Assembly: GCA_900553595.1 (NCBI GenBank)
Contig: USEC01000047.1
Coordinates: 1 to 12,661 of the forward strand
DNA length: 12,661 bases
Direction: 5' to 3'
Source: an uncultured Prevotella sp.
GTDB lineage: Bacteria > Bacteroidota > Bacteroidia > Bacteroidales > Bacteroidaceae
This document shows, piece after piece, positions 6,912-12,661 of the stretch. The notes under the pieces are model-generated. The model saw nothing but the letters and a program-made list of their open reading frames with translations. It made no database searches and had not been told where the DNA came from. Numbering within the stretch: position 1 is the stretch's first letter; every line of letters starts with the position of its first letter. The position numbers and the translations under genes were made by a program.

Positions 6912-8378
6912 ATGAAAAAAATATTTCTTACACCCGTTCTCATCCTATCGGCAGTGCTCCTCGTACTGCCCATGAACCTTTGCGCGCAAGCCGACGGCGG
7001 CAGACAGCCGGCGCAGAACGACACCCCAGTGCGCGATTTCGCCTTATGCCCTTCCGACACTACCTCCACATTTGAAGGCTGGGGCATCTCGCTCTGCTGG
7101 TGGGCACGCATGTGCGGCGAGTGGAGCGACGACAAGATAGACCAGCTTGTGGACTGGCTCGTCAGCCCCGACAAACTCAATTTCCGCATATTCCGCTACA
7201 ACATCGGCGGCGGTGAAGACCCGCTCAACCGCAACTGCCAGCCACACCACATGGGCAAGGGCAAGGGGCTGCGCGCCGAAATGGAAGGATTCAAAGACTC
7301 CACTGCCGACGCCTATCACTGGGAACGCGATGCAGCGCAACGCAAGATTATGCTGAAGATAAAGCAGAAACGCCCCGACGCAATCTTCGAGGCGTTCAGC
7401 AACTCGTGCCCTTACTACATGACGGTGAGCGGATGTGTGGGCGGAGCCGACAAAGGCAACGCCGACAATCTGCTGCCGCAATACTATAACGAATTCGCAC
7501 ACTACCTCGTGGACGTGTGCAAACACTACAAAGACGAATACGGAATCGAGTTCGCCACGCTCGAACCGTTCAACGAGGCGATGAGCGACTACTGGTATCG
7601 CGACGGCAGCCAGGAAGGATGCCACTTCGACAAAGAGTCGCAAGTGAAGTTTCTGCGCGTGCTCAGTCCGGTGCTCCGCGCTTCGGGACTGAAGACAGTA
7701 ATCTCGGCTTCCGACGAGACAAGCGTGAAACAGTCGGTAGAAGCCTTGGAGCACTACCGCGACGCAGGGGTGCTGCCGCTTGTGGGACAATGGAACACGC
7801 ACACATATATAGCCGACAACACCAGTCGCAACGCCCTGCGCCGGTTGTGTCATGACACCGGCATGAAGCTCTGGATGAGCGAAGTGGGAAGCGGCGGCAA
7901 AGGCTTAGAGGGCAACATAGAGCTTGCCCAGAAACTGATAGACGACATGCGCCACCTGGAACCCACGGCGTGGATAGACTGGCAATATGTGGAAGAAAAC
8001 AACGACCAATGGTGCCTGGTGCAGGGCGACTTCAAGGCGCAGACCTATCACCGCGTGAAAAACTACTATGTACGCCAACAGTTCAGCCGTTTCATACCGC
8101 AGGGCTACCGCATTGTGCGCACGGCATGCCCACAGGCACTTGCCGCCGTCAGCCCCGACGGTAAAGAATATGTGGTGGTAATGATTAACGGACAGAGCGA
8201 CGCCGTAGCCCACAACATCGATGTGAAGGCACTCGGCAAGGGCATAAAGGCTGAATGCTTCCGCACATCCGAAACAGAAGACGTGGCACCCGTCAGCCAG
8301 TTCACGCTCAAGAAAGGCACCCTTTCATGCACGCTGCCCGCTCTTTCGGTCACAACAGTGATTATGAAAAGAAAATAA
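6912..8378 (+). CDS. Secreted GH30 family glycoside hydrolase (endo-beta-1,6-galactanase-like)
   Basis: This 488-residue enzyme carries an N-terminal signal peptide (hydrophobic 5-21, likely cleavage after the alanine of LCA at 23-25). No residue set fits a lipobox, so it should be periplasmic or secreted. The catalytic (beta/alpha)8 barrel begins at FEGWGISLCWWA (54-65), a pattern of GH30 enzymes of the beta-1,6-galactanase type. The general acid/base is probably Glu222 in EPFNE and the nucleophile Glu324 in WMSEVGSGG. WIDWQY (354-359) fits the barrel end. Residues from about 395 form the small C-terminal beta-sandwich usual in GH30. Activity on beta-1,6-galactan or arabinogalactan side chains is inferred from resemblance; other beta-1,6-linked substrates are possible. 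No SusC/SusD pair or regulator lies nearby, so it is not part of a visible polysaccharide utilisation locus. Confidence 0.8.
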   Translation: MKKIFLTPVLILSAVLLVLPMNLCAQADGGRQPAQNDTPVRDFALCPSDTTSTFEGWGISLCWWARMCGEWSDDKIDQLVDWLVSPDKLNFRIFRYNIGGGEDPLNRNCQPHHMGKGKGLRAEMEGFKDSTADAYHWERDAAQRKIMLKIKQKRPDAIFEAFSNSCPYYMTVSGCVGGADKGNADNLLPQYYNEFAHYLVDVCKHYKDEYGIEFATLEPFNEAMSDYWYRDGSQEGCHFDKESQVKFLRVLSPVLRASGLKTVISASDETSVKQSVEALEHYRDAGVLPLVGQWNTHTYIADNTSRNALRRLCHDTGMKLWMSEVGSGGKGLEGNIELAQKLIDDMRHLEPTAWIDWQYVEENNDQWCLVQGDFKAQTYHRVKNYYVRQQFSRFIPQGYRIVRTACPQALAAVSPDGKEYVVVMINGQSDAVAHNIDVKALGKGIKAECFRTSETEDVAPVSQFTLKKGTLSCTLPALSVTTVIMKRK

Positions 8379-8387
8379 TGCCGCGCC

Positions 8388-8408
8388 ATGCGCCGAAAAA
8401 CGACGCAT
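8388..8408 (+). terminator. Weak hairpin after the GH30 gene
   Basis: ATGCG (8388-8392) pairs with CGCAT (8404-8408). A single mismatch and two more base pairs lead to an AAAAA loop. It begins ten bases after the GH30 stop, and the sequence after it is A-rich rather than T-rich. It is at best a weak or factor-assisted 3' end signal. Confidence 0.2.
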
Positions 8409-8428
8409 AGCGAAAAATATATCCATTG

Positions 8429-8460
8429 TTCGAACTTAACCGTTTTTTTGCGTAACTTTG
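8429..8460 (+). promoter_or_regulatory. Bacteroidetes-type promoter for the antiporter unit
   Basis: TAACTTTG (8453-8460) is a full match to the -7 consensus. The -33 region is weaker: TTCG at 8429-8432 with 20-base spacing. Transcription would start near 8465-8468, only about 10-13 bases before the ATG at 8478. This placement is the main reason to reject the upstream in-frame ATG at 8388, which lies before the promoter. Confidence 0.6.
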
Positions 8461-8477
8461 CACATAAAAATATATTC

Positions 8478-10616
8478 ATGACCGAAATAGCCAGTTACTT
8501 CCCGATAACCGACCCCACACTCATTTTCTTTGTGGTACTGCTGATTATCCTCTTCGCGCCGATAATCATGGGCAAGCTGCGCATTCCGCACATCATAGGC
8601 ATGGTGCTCGCCGGCGTGGCAATGGGAAAGTACGGGTTCAACATCCTGGCACGCGACGACTCCTTCGAGCTTTTCGGCAAGGTGGGACTATATTATATCA
8701 TGTTCCTCGCGTCGCTTGAGATGGACATGGAGGGCGTGAAACGCAACAGCGGGCGGTTCCTCGCATTCGGACTTCTCACCAATGCCGTGCCGCTTCTGCT
8801 CACGTTCGTGGCGAGCATCTGCCTGCTCCGCTATTCAGTGCTCGCCTCGCTGCTGCTCGGATGCATCATGGCCTCCAACACACTCATCGCCTATCCCATC
8901 GTGGGACGCTACGGACTGCAACGCAAACCGAGTGTCACACTGAGCGTGGGGTCGTCGATGATATCGCTGCTCATGGCACTTGTCACGCTCGCCGCAATAG
9001 TGGCGTCGCAGGACAGCAACACGGGTTGGACATTCTGGGCATGGTTCGTGGTGAAGTTCGCACTCTACTGCGGAGCGATGGCAGTGCTGGTGCCGCGCCT
9101 CACACGCTGGTTCCTGCGCCGTTACAGCGATGCCGTTATGCAGTTCATCTTCGTCATGTCGATGCTTTTCATGAGCGCGGCGCTCAGCGAAGCCGTCGGG
9201 CTTGAAGGCATCTTCGGCGCATTCCTCTCCGGACTCATTCTCAACCGCTACATACCACATGTCTCGCCGCTGATGAACCGCATCGAATTCATCGGCAACG
9301 CACTCTTCATCCCCTACTTCCTCATAGGCGTGGGCATGCTCATCAACGTGCGGCTGCTCTTCGAAGGCGGCAACATACTCATGGTGGTATTCGTCGTGGC
9401 GTTCTTCGGCACGGCAGGAAAAGCCATCGCCGCCTACCTCTCGGCACGCCTTTTCCGTCTGCCTTTCTCGTCGGGCAACATGATGTTCGGACTCACATCG
9501 GCACACGCCGCCGGCGCGATAGCAATGATTATGGTGGGCATGAGGATAGAAGTGGTGCCGGGACAGGTGCTCGTAAACGACGACATGCTCAACGGCGTGG
9601 TGATAATGATACTCGTGACGTGCATCATCTCCACGATAACAACGGAGCGGGCGGCACAGCAGATAACCCTGCGCGACCAGGAGATGCCGCACGACGAAAC
9701 CAGCGCCGAGGAGGAGAAGATGCTCATCCCGATGAAATATCCGGAGTATGCCATACGCCTCGTGAACCTCGCCATGATGATGCGCAACCCTAAAAGCAAG
9801 TCGGCACTAGTGGGACTCAACGTGGTCTATGACGACGCCGACATGCGGCGCAACCAGGAGAGCGGACAACAACTGCTCGAACGCGTGGCGCAATACGCAG
9901 CATCCACCGACATACAGATGCAGACCCAGGTAAGAGTGGCGGCAAACATAGCCAACGGCATACGCCATGCGTTCAAGGAATTCGGCGCGACCGAAATCAT
10001 AATAGGCATGCACATGCACAGGGAAGTGTCGGCAAAGTTCTGGGGAGACTTCCACCAAAGCCTCTTCAACGGGCTCAACAACCAGATAATCATGGCACGC
10101 CTCACGCAGCCTCTCGCCACGATAAGGCGCATACAGGTGGTGGTGCCGTCAAGAGCACAGTTCGAACCCGGATTCTACCGATGGCTCGAACGCGTGGCAC
10201 GACTTGCCGCCAACCTCGAATGCAAGACCTTATTCCACGGACGCGAGGATGTGCTGCCGCTCATCGAAACCTTCTTCAAGACACGACACGAAAGCGTGCG
10301 CACCGACTTCAACGTGATGACACACTGGGCGGAAATGCCGCAGATAGCACAGACCATCGCCGACGACCACCTGTTCTTCGTGGTCACGGCACGCAAAGGC
10401 ACCGTGAGCTACAAGAACGCACTCGAACTCCTGCCCGAAGAGATAATGAGCAACTTCTCCGGAAAGAACATAATGATAATATTCCCCGACCAGCACGGCG
10501 ACGCAATGGACGAAATGACATTCGCACAACCGCAGCACACCGAGGACAGCAGCGCATACGAAGCCATCGGAAAGCTGCTCAAACGCATAGGCAGCAAAAG
10601 CAAAAAAGAACAATGA
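8478..10616 (+). CDS. Kef-like (CPA2) cation:proton antiporter with USP-like C-terminal region
   Basis: This inner-membrane transporter of 712 residues has about twelve hydrophobic segments between 12 and 388, followed by a cytosolic tail. Family marks are LRIPHIIGMVLAGVAMG (34-50), GLEGIFGAFLSGLIL (241-255) and the conserved lysine Lys315 in GTAGKAIAAYL. In the segment matching the ion-binding helix the sequence is ASNTLIAYP (132-140), so neither aspartate of the DD/ND pair is present, similar to Kef-type members. The tail (about 415-712) looks like two tandem universal-stress-protein-like alpha/beta domains, split near 548; GATEIIIGMH (503-512) is a typical strand. It probably exchanges K+ or Na+ for protons. 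The start at 8478 is preferred over 8388 because the promoter lies between them and the extra 30 residues are not membrane-like. lolD follows after 15 bases. Confidence 0.85.
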   Translation: MTEIASYFPITDPTLIFFVVLLIILFAPIIMGKLRIPHIIGMVLAGVAMGKYGFNILARDDSFELFGKVGLYYIMFLASLEMDMEGVKRNSGRFLAFGLLTNAVPLLLTFVASICLLRYSVLASLLLGCIMASNTLIAYPIVGRYGLQRKPSVTLSVGSSMISLLMALVTLAAIVASQDSNTGWTFWAWFVVKFALYCGAMAVLVPRLTRWFLRRYSDAVMQFIFVMSMLFMSAALSEAVGLEGIFGAFLSGLILNRYIPHVSPLMNRIEFIGNALFIPYFLIGVGMLINVRLLFEGGNILMVVFVVAFFGTAGKAIAAYLSARLFRLPFSSGNMMFGLTSAHAAGAIAMIMVGMRIEVVPGQVLVNDDMLNGVVIMILVTCIISTITTERAAQQITLRDQEMPHDETSAEEEKMLIPMKYPEYAIRLVNLAMMMRNPKSKSALVGLNVVYDDADMRRNQESGQQLLERVAQYAASTDIQMQTQVRVAANIANGIRHAFKEFGATEIIIGMHMHREVSAKFWGDFHQSLFNGLNNQIIMARLTQPLATIRRIQVVVPSRAQFEPGFYRWLERVARLAANLECKTLFHGREDVLPLIETFFKTRHESVRTDFNVMTHWAEMPQIAQTIADDHLFFVVTARKGTVSYKNALELLPEEIMSNFSGKNIMIIFPDQHGDAMDEMTFAQPQHTEDSSAYEAIGKLLKRIGSKSKKEQ

Positions 10617-10631
10617 AACACCAACGGCAAT

Positions 10632-11333
10632 ATGATTGACATAAAAGGAATAACAAAAAGCTTCGGCTCACTGCAGGTGCTCAAGGGCATCGACCTGCAC
10701 ATAGACAAGGGCGAAGTGGTGAGCATCGTGGGACCCAGCGGAGCCGGAAAGACAACGCTGCTGCAGATTATGGGAACACTCGACAAGCCCGACAGCGGCT
10801 CCATCACCATCGACGGAACCGACATACGCAGCCTGAGCGGAAAGGAAATAAGCCGCTTCCGCAACTCGCACATAGGCTTCGTGTTCCAGTTTCATCAGCT
10901 GTTGCCCGAGTTTACAGCCCTCGAAAACATCATGATTCCGGCATTCATAGGCAGCAAGACGAAGAGCGAGGCAAAAGAAAGAGCCATGGAACTGCTGCGA
11001 TTCATGGGACTCGAAGAGCGTGCCTCGCACAAGCCCAGCGAACTCTCCGGAGGCGAAAAGCAACGCGTGGCTGTGGCAAGAGCCTTGGTGAACAACCCGG
11101 CAGTAATCTTTGCCGACGAGCCAAGCGGCAGCCTCGACTCAAAAAACAAAGCCGAACTGCACCAGCTCTTCTTCAATCTGCGCGACCGCTTCGGCCAGAC
11201 ATTCGTCATAGTGACACACGACGAGCAACTGGCGAAAACCACCGACCGCACCATTGAAATGAAGGACGGACAACTGTGCACACAGCACGACACTGAAACC
11301 CCGAACGAAAACAAGGAAACAGAAACAATATGA
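10632..11333 (+). CDS. lolD: ABC transporter ATP-binding protein, LolD/MacB type
   Basis: This is a 233-residue cytosolic ATPase subunit. Walker A is GPSGAGKTT (34-42), the Q-loop glutamine is Gln86 in FVFQFHQLLPEF, the ABC signature is LSGGEKQR (138-145), Walker B is VIFADEP (158-164), the D-loop follows (SLDS), and the switch histidine is His196 in VTHDE. The short length and the HQLLPEFTALENIMIP stretch are typical of LolD and related MacB/FtsE-like ATPases that power outer-membrane lipoprotein release. No permease (LolC/E or FtsX-like) is encoded nearby, so the partner must lie elsewhere and the exact substrate is inferred. It starts 15 bases after the antiporter and its stop overlaps the next start as ATGA, so all three genes are likely one operon. 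Confidence 0.82.
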   Translation: MIDIKGITKSFGSLQVLKGIDLHIDKGEVVSIVGPSGAGKTTLLQIMGTLDKPDSGSITIDGTDIRSLSGKEISRFRNSHIGFVFQFHQLLPEFTALENIMIPAFIGSKTKSEAKERAMELLRFMGLEERASHKPSELSGGEKQRVAVARALVNNPAVIFADEPSGSLDSKNKAELHQLFFNLRDRFGQTFVIVTHDEQLAKTTDRTIEMKDGQLCTQHDTETPNENKETETI

Positions 11334-12163
11334 TAAAATTAGGCGACTACAACGAACTCACGATAGTGAAGGAAGTGGACTTCGGAATGTATCTTGACGG
11401 CGGCGACGAGGGAGAGATTCTCCTGCCCAAACGCTATGTACCCGAAGACGCGAAACCAGGCGACAAAATCACGGTTTTCATCTACCTCGACATCGACGAA
11501 CGACTCGTGGCCACCACAGAGAAGCCGCTCGCCAAAGTGGGCGACTTCGCCTACCTCGAAGTGGCATGGGTGAACGAGTACGGAGCATTCCTCAAATGGG
11601 GACTCATGAAGGACCTCTTCTGCCCGTTCCGCGAGCAGAAGAAACGCATGGAGATAGGCGAAAGCTACATCGTACACATACACATCGACGAGGACAGCTA
11701 CCGCATCGTGGCGTCGGCAAAGGTGGAACGCTACTTCAACGAGCGTCCGCCGTTCTACAAGCACGGGCAGGAAGTAGATCTCCTGGTGTGGCAGAAGACG
11801 GAAATGGGGTTCAAGGTAATCATCGACAACTGCTACCCCGGACTCGTATATGAAGACCAGGTGTTCAAATACATACACACCGGCGACCGCACGAAAGGCT
11901 ACATCGGCACCGTACGCCCCGACGGAAAGATAGACGTCACGCTCCAGCCCACCGGCCGACAGCAGACACTCGGATTCGCGGCGGAACTCCTGCAGTACAT
12001 GAAGGACAATGGAGGCACATGCGACCTCGGCGACAAGAGCGACGCAGAGGAAATAAAACGCCGCTTCCAAGTGAGCAAAAAGGTGTTCAAACGCGCCATC
12101 GGCGACCTCTACAAGCAACGCCTTATCACAATCACAGACAGCGGACTACGCCTGAACTCCTAA
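11330..12163 (+). CDS. CvfB-family S1-like RNA-binding protein
   Basis: The 277 residues match the layout of CvfB/YitL proteins: three consecutive S1/OB-type beta-barrel domains (about 1-62, 64-130 and 140-205) and a C-terminal winged helix (about 215-277). Visible marks are GDYNELTIVKEVDFGMYLDG at the start, LEVAWVNEYGAFLKWGL (76-92, a typical S1 strand-turn-strand) and GYIGTVRPDGKIDVTLQP (190-207). The tail FQVSKKVFKRAIGDLYKQRLI carries the recognition helix. Family members bind RNA; CvfB is known as a virulence regulator in Staphylococcus aureus, but the role in Bacteroidales is not something I can state. Translation is coupled to lolD by an ATGA overlap. A palindromic repeat locus starts 36 bases after the stop. 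Confidence 0.85.
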   Translation: MIKLGDYNELTIVKEVDFGMYLDGGDEGEILLPKRYVPEDAKPGDKITVFIYLDIDERLVATTEKPLAKVGDFAYLEVAWVNEYGAFLKWGLMKDLFCPFREQKKRMEIGESYIVHIHIDEDSYRIVASAKVERYFNERPPFYKHGQEVDLLVWQKTEMGFKVIIDNCYPGLVYEDQVFKYIHTGDRTKGYIGTVRPDGKIDVTLQPTGRQQTLGFAAELLQYMKDNGGTCDLGDKSDAEEIKRRFQVSKKVFKRAIGDLYKQRLITITDSGLRLNS

Positions 12164-12198
12164 CCCGCTGAGCCACAGCATACATACGCCCCATACGC

Positions 12199-12286
12199 AA
12201 ACAAGGCTTCCTTGCACCGCAAACAAGTTCGTTTTGCAGTACAAGGAAGCCTTGTTTGCTTCATAAAGAAGCCTTGTTTGCAACCG
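12199..12286. repeat. 22-bp-period palindromic repeat, locus 3
   Basis: Four units start at 12199, 12221, 12243 and 12265, exactly 22 bp apart, with cores AAACAAGGCTTCCTT, AAACAAGTTCGTTTT, AAGGAAGCCTTGTTT and AAAGAAGCCTTGTTT. Units one and three pair perfectly over 18 bp (12197-12214 with 12242-12259), with the second unit in the loop. The T at the third unit's GGAAG matches the altered base in unit one, so the pairing is kept. The fourth unit is an extra copy outside the hairpin. The locus begins 36 bases after the CvfB-family stop. Confidence 0.85.
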
Positions 12287-12303
12287 CAATAAATATTCAA
12301 CGG

Positions 12304-12321
12304 TATTGCTGTCCGGCAAAG
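12304..12321 (-). repeat. Repeat fragment A, degenerate inverted copy
   Basis: On the minus strand this reads CTTTGCCGGACAGCAATA and matches 12588-12604 at 15 of 17 positions over the shared part. With the copy at 12582-12606 it forms an inverted pair enclosing about 300 bp of repeat-rich DNA. Confidence 0.45.
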
Positions 12322-12360
12322 TATGGATTTGGTGTTTAGTGCTGCTGTCAGAACAAGGTA

Positions 12361-12461
12361 TAGGAGGTCGAGCGTCCCGCTCGACAACACCACCCAAGCA
12401 ATTCCTAACTTCTAATTAGCAGACTTGCTTTGTGTTGTCGAGCGGGACGCTCGACCTCCTA
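12361..12461. repeat. 30-bp perfect inverted repeat with nested palindromes
   Basis: Bases 12361-12390 are the exact reverse complement of 12432-12461, around a 41-base centre. Within the centre, AAGCA (12396-12400) can also pair with TGCTT (12426-12430). Each arm contains its own 8-bp hairpin: GTCGAGCG, three bases, CGCTCGAC at 12367-12385 and again at 12437-12455. The DNA or RNA could therefore fold either as one long stem or as two small hairpins. No T run follows directly. It is GC-rich within an AT-rich surround. Confidence 0.85.
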
Positions 12462-12520
12462 ATTCCTAATTCGTAACTCCTAAATTCTAATTCTTATTAT
12501 GCTATTGTCCGTCATCTTCC

Positions 12521-12565
12521 TTTAACTTCCGGCGAAGCCTAACTTCCGATAACTTCAGTTTTGAC
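12521..12565 (-). repeat. Repeat fragment B, right copy
   Basis: This is the inverted partner of 118-162 (36 of 45 identical, differences all transitions). The + strand also shows internal repetition: TAACTTC occurs three times, at 12523, 12540 and 12550. Fragment A in direct continuation follows 16 bases later. Confidence 0.6.
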
Positions 12566-12581
12566 AGCCTCACCACAACCA

Positions 12582-12606
12582 AAAGTTTTTACCGGCCAGC
12601 AATAAT
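12582..12606 (+). repeat. Repeat fragment A, right copy
   Basis: This copy matches 44-68 at 23 of 25 positions in the same orientation. It sits immediately after repeat fragment B on the same strand, which may be the ancestral arrangement of one longer dispersed repeat. Confidence 0.6.
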
Positions 12607-12661
12607 CCCAAATCGCTTTCTATGTTAAAATCCAAATATTTTGACCATTATTTTTAATTTA

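Larger units (their letters stand above)
12287..12661. other. Repeat-rich non-coding right end
   Basis: I see no gene in this stretch. It holds a degenerate inverted copy of repeat fragment A (12304-12321), a 30-bp perfect inverted repeat (12361-12461), AT-rich sequence with several AATTCCTAA words, repeat fragment B (12521-12565) and repeat fragment A (12582-12606). The last 50 bases are AT-rich and may lead into the promoter of a gene beyond the window. Confidence 0.6.

Noticed and set aside
8388..8477. An upstream in-frame ATG at 8388 as the start of the antiporter.
   Set aside because: The full-match -7 element at 8453-8460 lies downstream of it, and the additional 30 residues do not resemble the family's N-terminus.
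272..12163. A hidden defence, toxin-antitoxin or other novel multi-gene system.
   Set aside because: Every sizeable + strand frame is explained by a recognisable family. No unexplained gene cluster, toxin-sized gene pair or nuclease/effector motif was found.
12199..12286. Iterons of a plasmid origin, given the 22-bp period.
   Set aside because: The same units occur at three chromosomal-type intergenic sites, in alternating orientation, without a rep gene or DnaA boxes nearby.
12146..12397. Small minus-strand frames across the repeat loci, with recurring peptides such as KQGFF and CKEALF.
   Set aside because: They are translations of the 22-bp repeats. The period is not a multiple of three and the frames are not consistent between loci, so they are unlikely to be real proteins.

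Overview
The window looks like a chromosomal segment of a Bacteroidales bacterium, probably Prevotellaceae or a close relative (the family level is inference). The signs are: promoters of the Bacteroidetes type (TTTG, about 20 bases, TAnnTTTG) upstream of three transcription units; A-rich sequence instead of Shine-Dalgarno sites before most starts; a DUF3316 protein; a lipoprotein with an acidic stretch right after the lipid-attachment cysteine; and a topoisomerase IV A subunit of the Bacteroidetes type. All eight clear genes lie on the + strand. No RNA gene, CRISPR array, prophage, transposase or defence gene is visible.

Layout. Positions 1-271 are non-coding, with repeat fragments and a good promoter. 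Transcription unit 1 (272-5276) is parC, a DUF3316 envelope protein, an S41-family lipoprotein peptidase and ridA. The first three genes overlap and ridA follows after 16 bases. A 450-base gap (5277-5726) carries an 81-base near-perfect hairpin and the asd promoter. Unit 2 is asd alone (5727-6740). A second repeat locus follows, then a solitary secreted GH30 glycosidase (6912-8378). Unit 3 (8478-12163) is a Kef-like cation:proton antiporter with a tandem USP-like tail, a LolD-type ABC ATPase and a CvfB-family S1 RNA-binding protein. The last two overlap by ATGA. The final 498 bases hold a third repeat locus, a 30-bp perfect inverted repeat, and further copies of the repeat fragments seen at the left end.

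Functionally this is mostly housekeeping: chromosome decatenation, envelope proteins, imine detoxification, the aspartate-family amino acid branch point, polysaccharide hydrolysis, ion homeostasis, lipoprotein or envelope export, and RNA binding. I found no convincing new multi-gene system.

The two observations most worth following are these. First, a QLNLF pentapeptide, matching the sliding-clamp-binding consensus, ends the topoisomerase IV A subunit behind an acidic linker. Second, a family of intergenic repeats is built from 15-base palindromic cores spaced exactly 22 bp apart. It occurs at three loci, each 35-51 bases after a stop codon and each folding into a hairpin.
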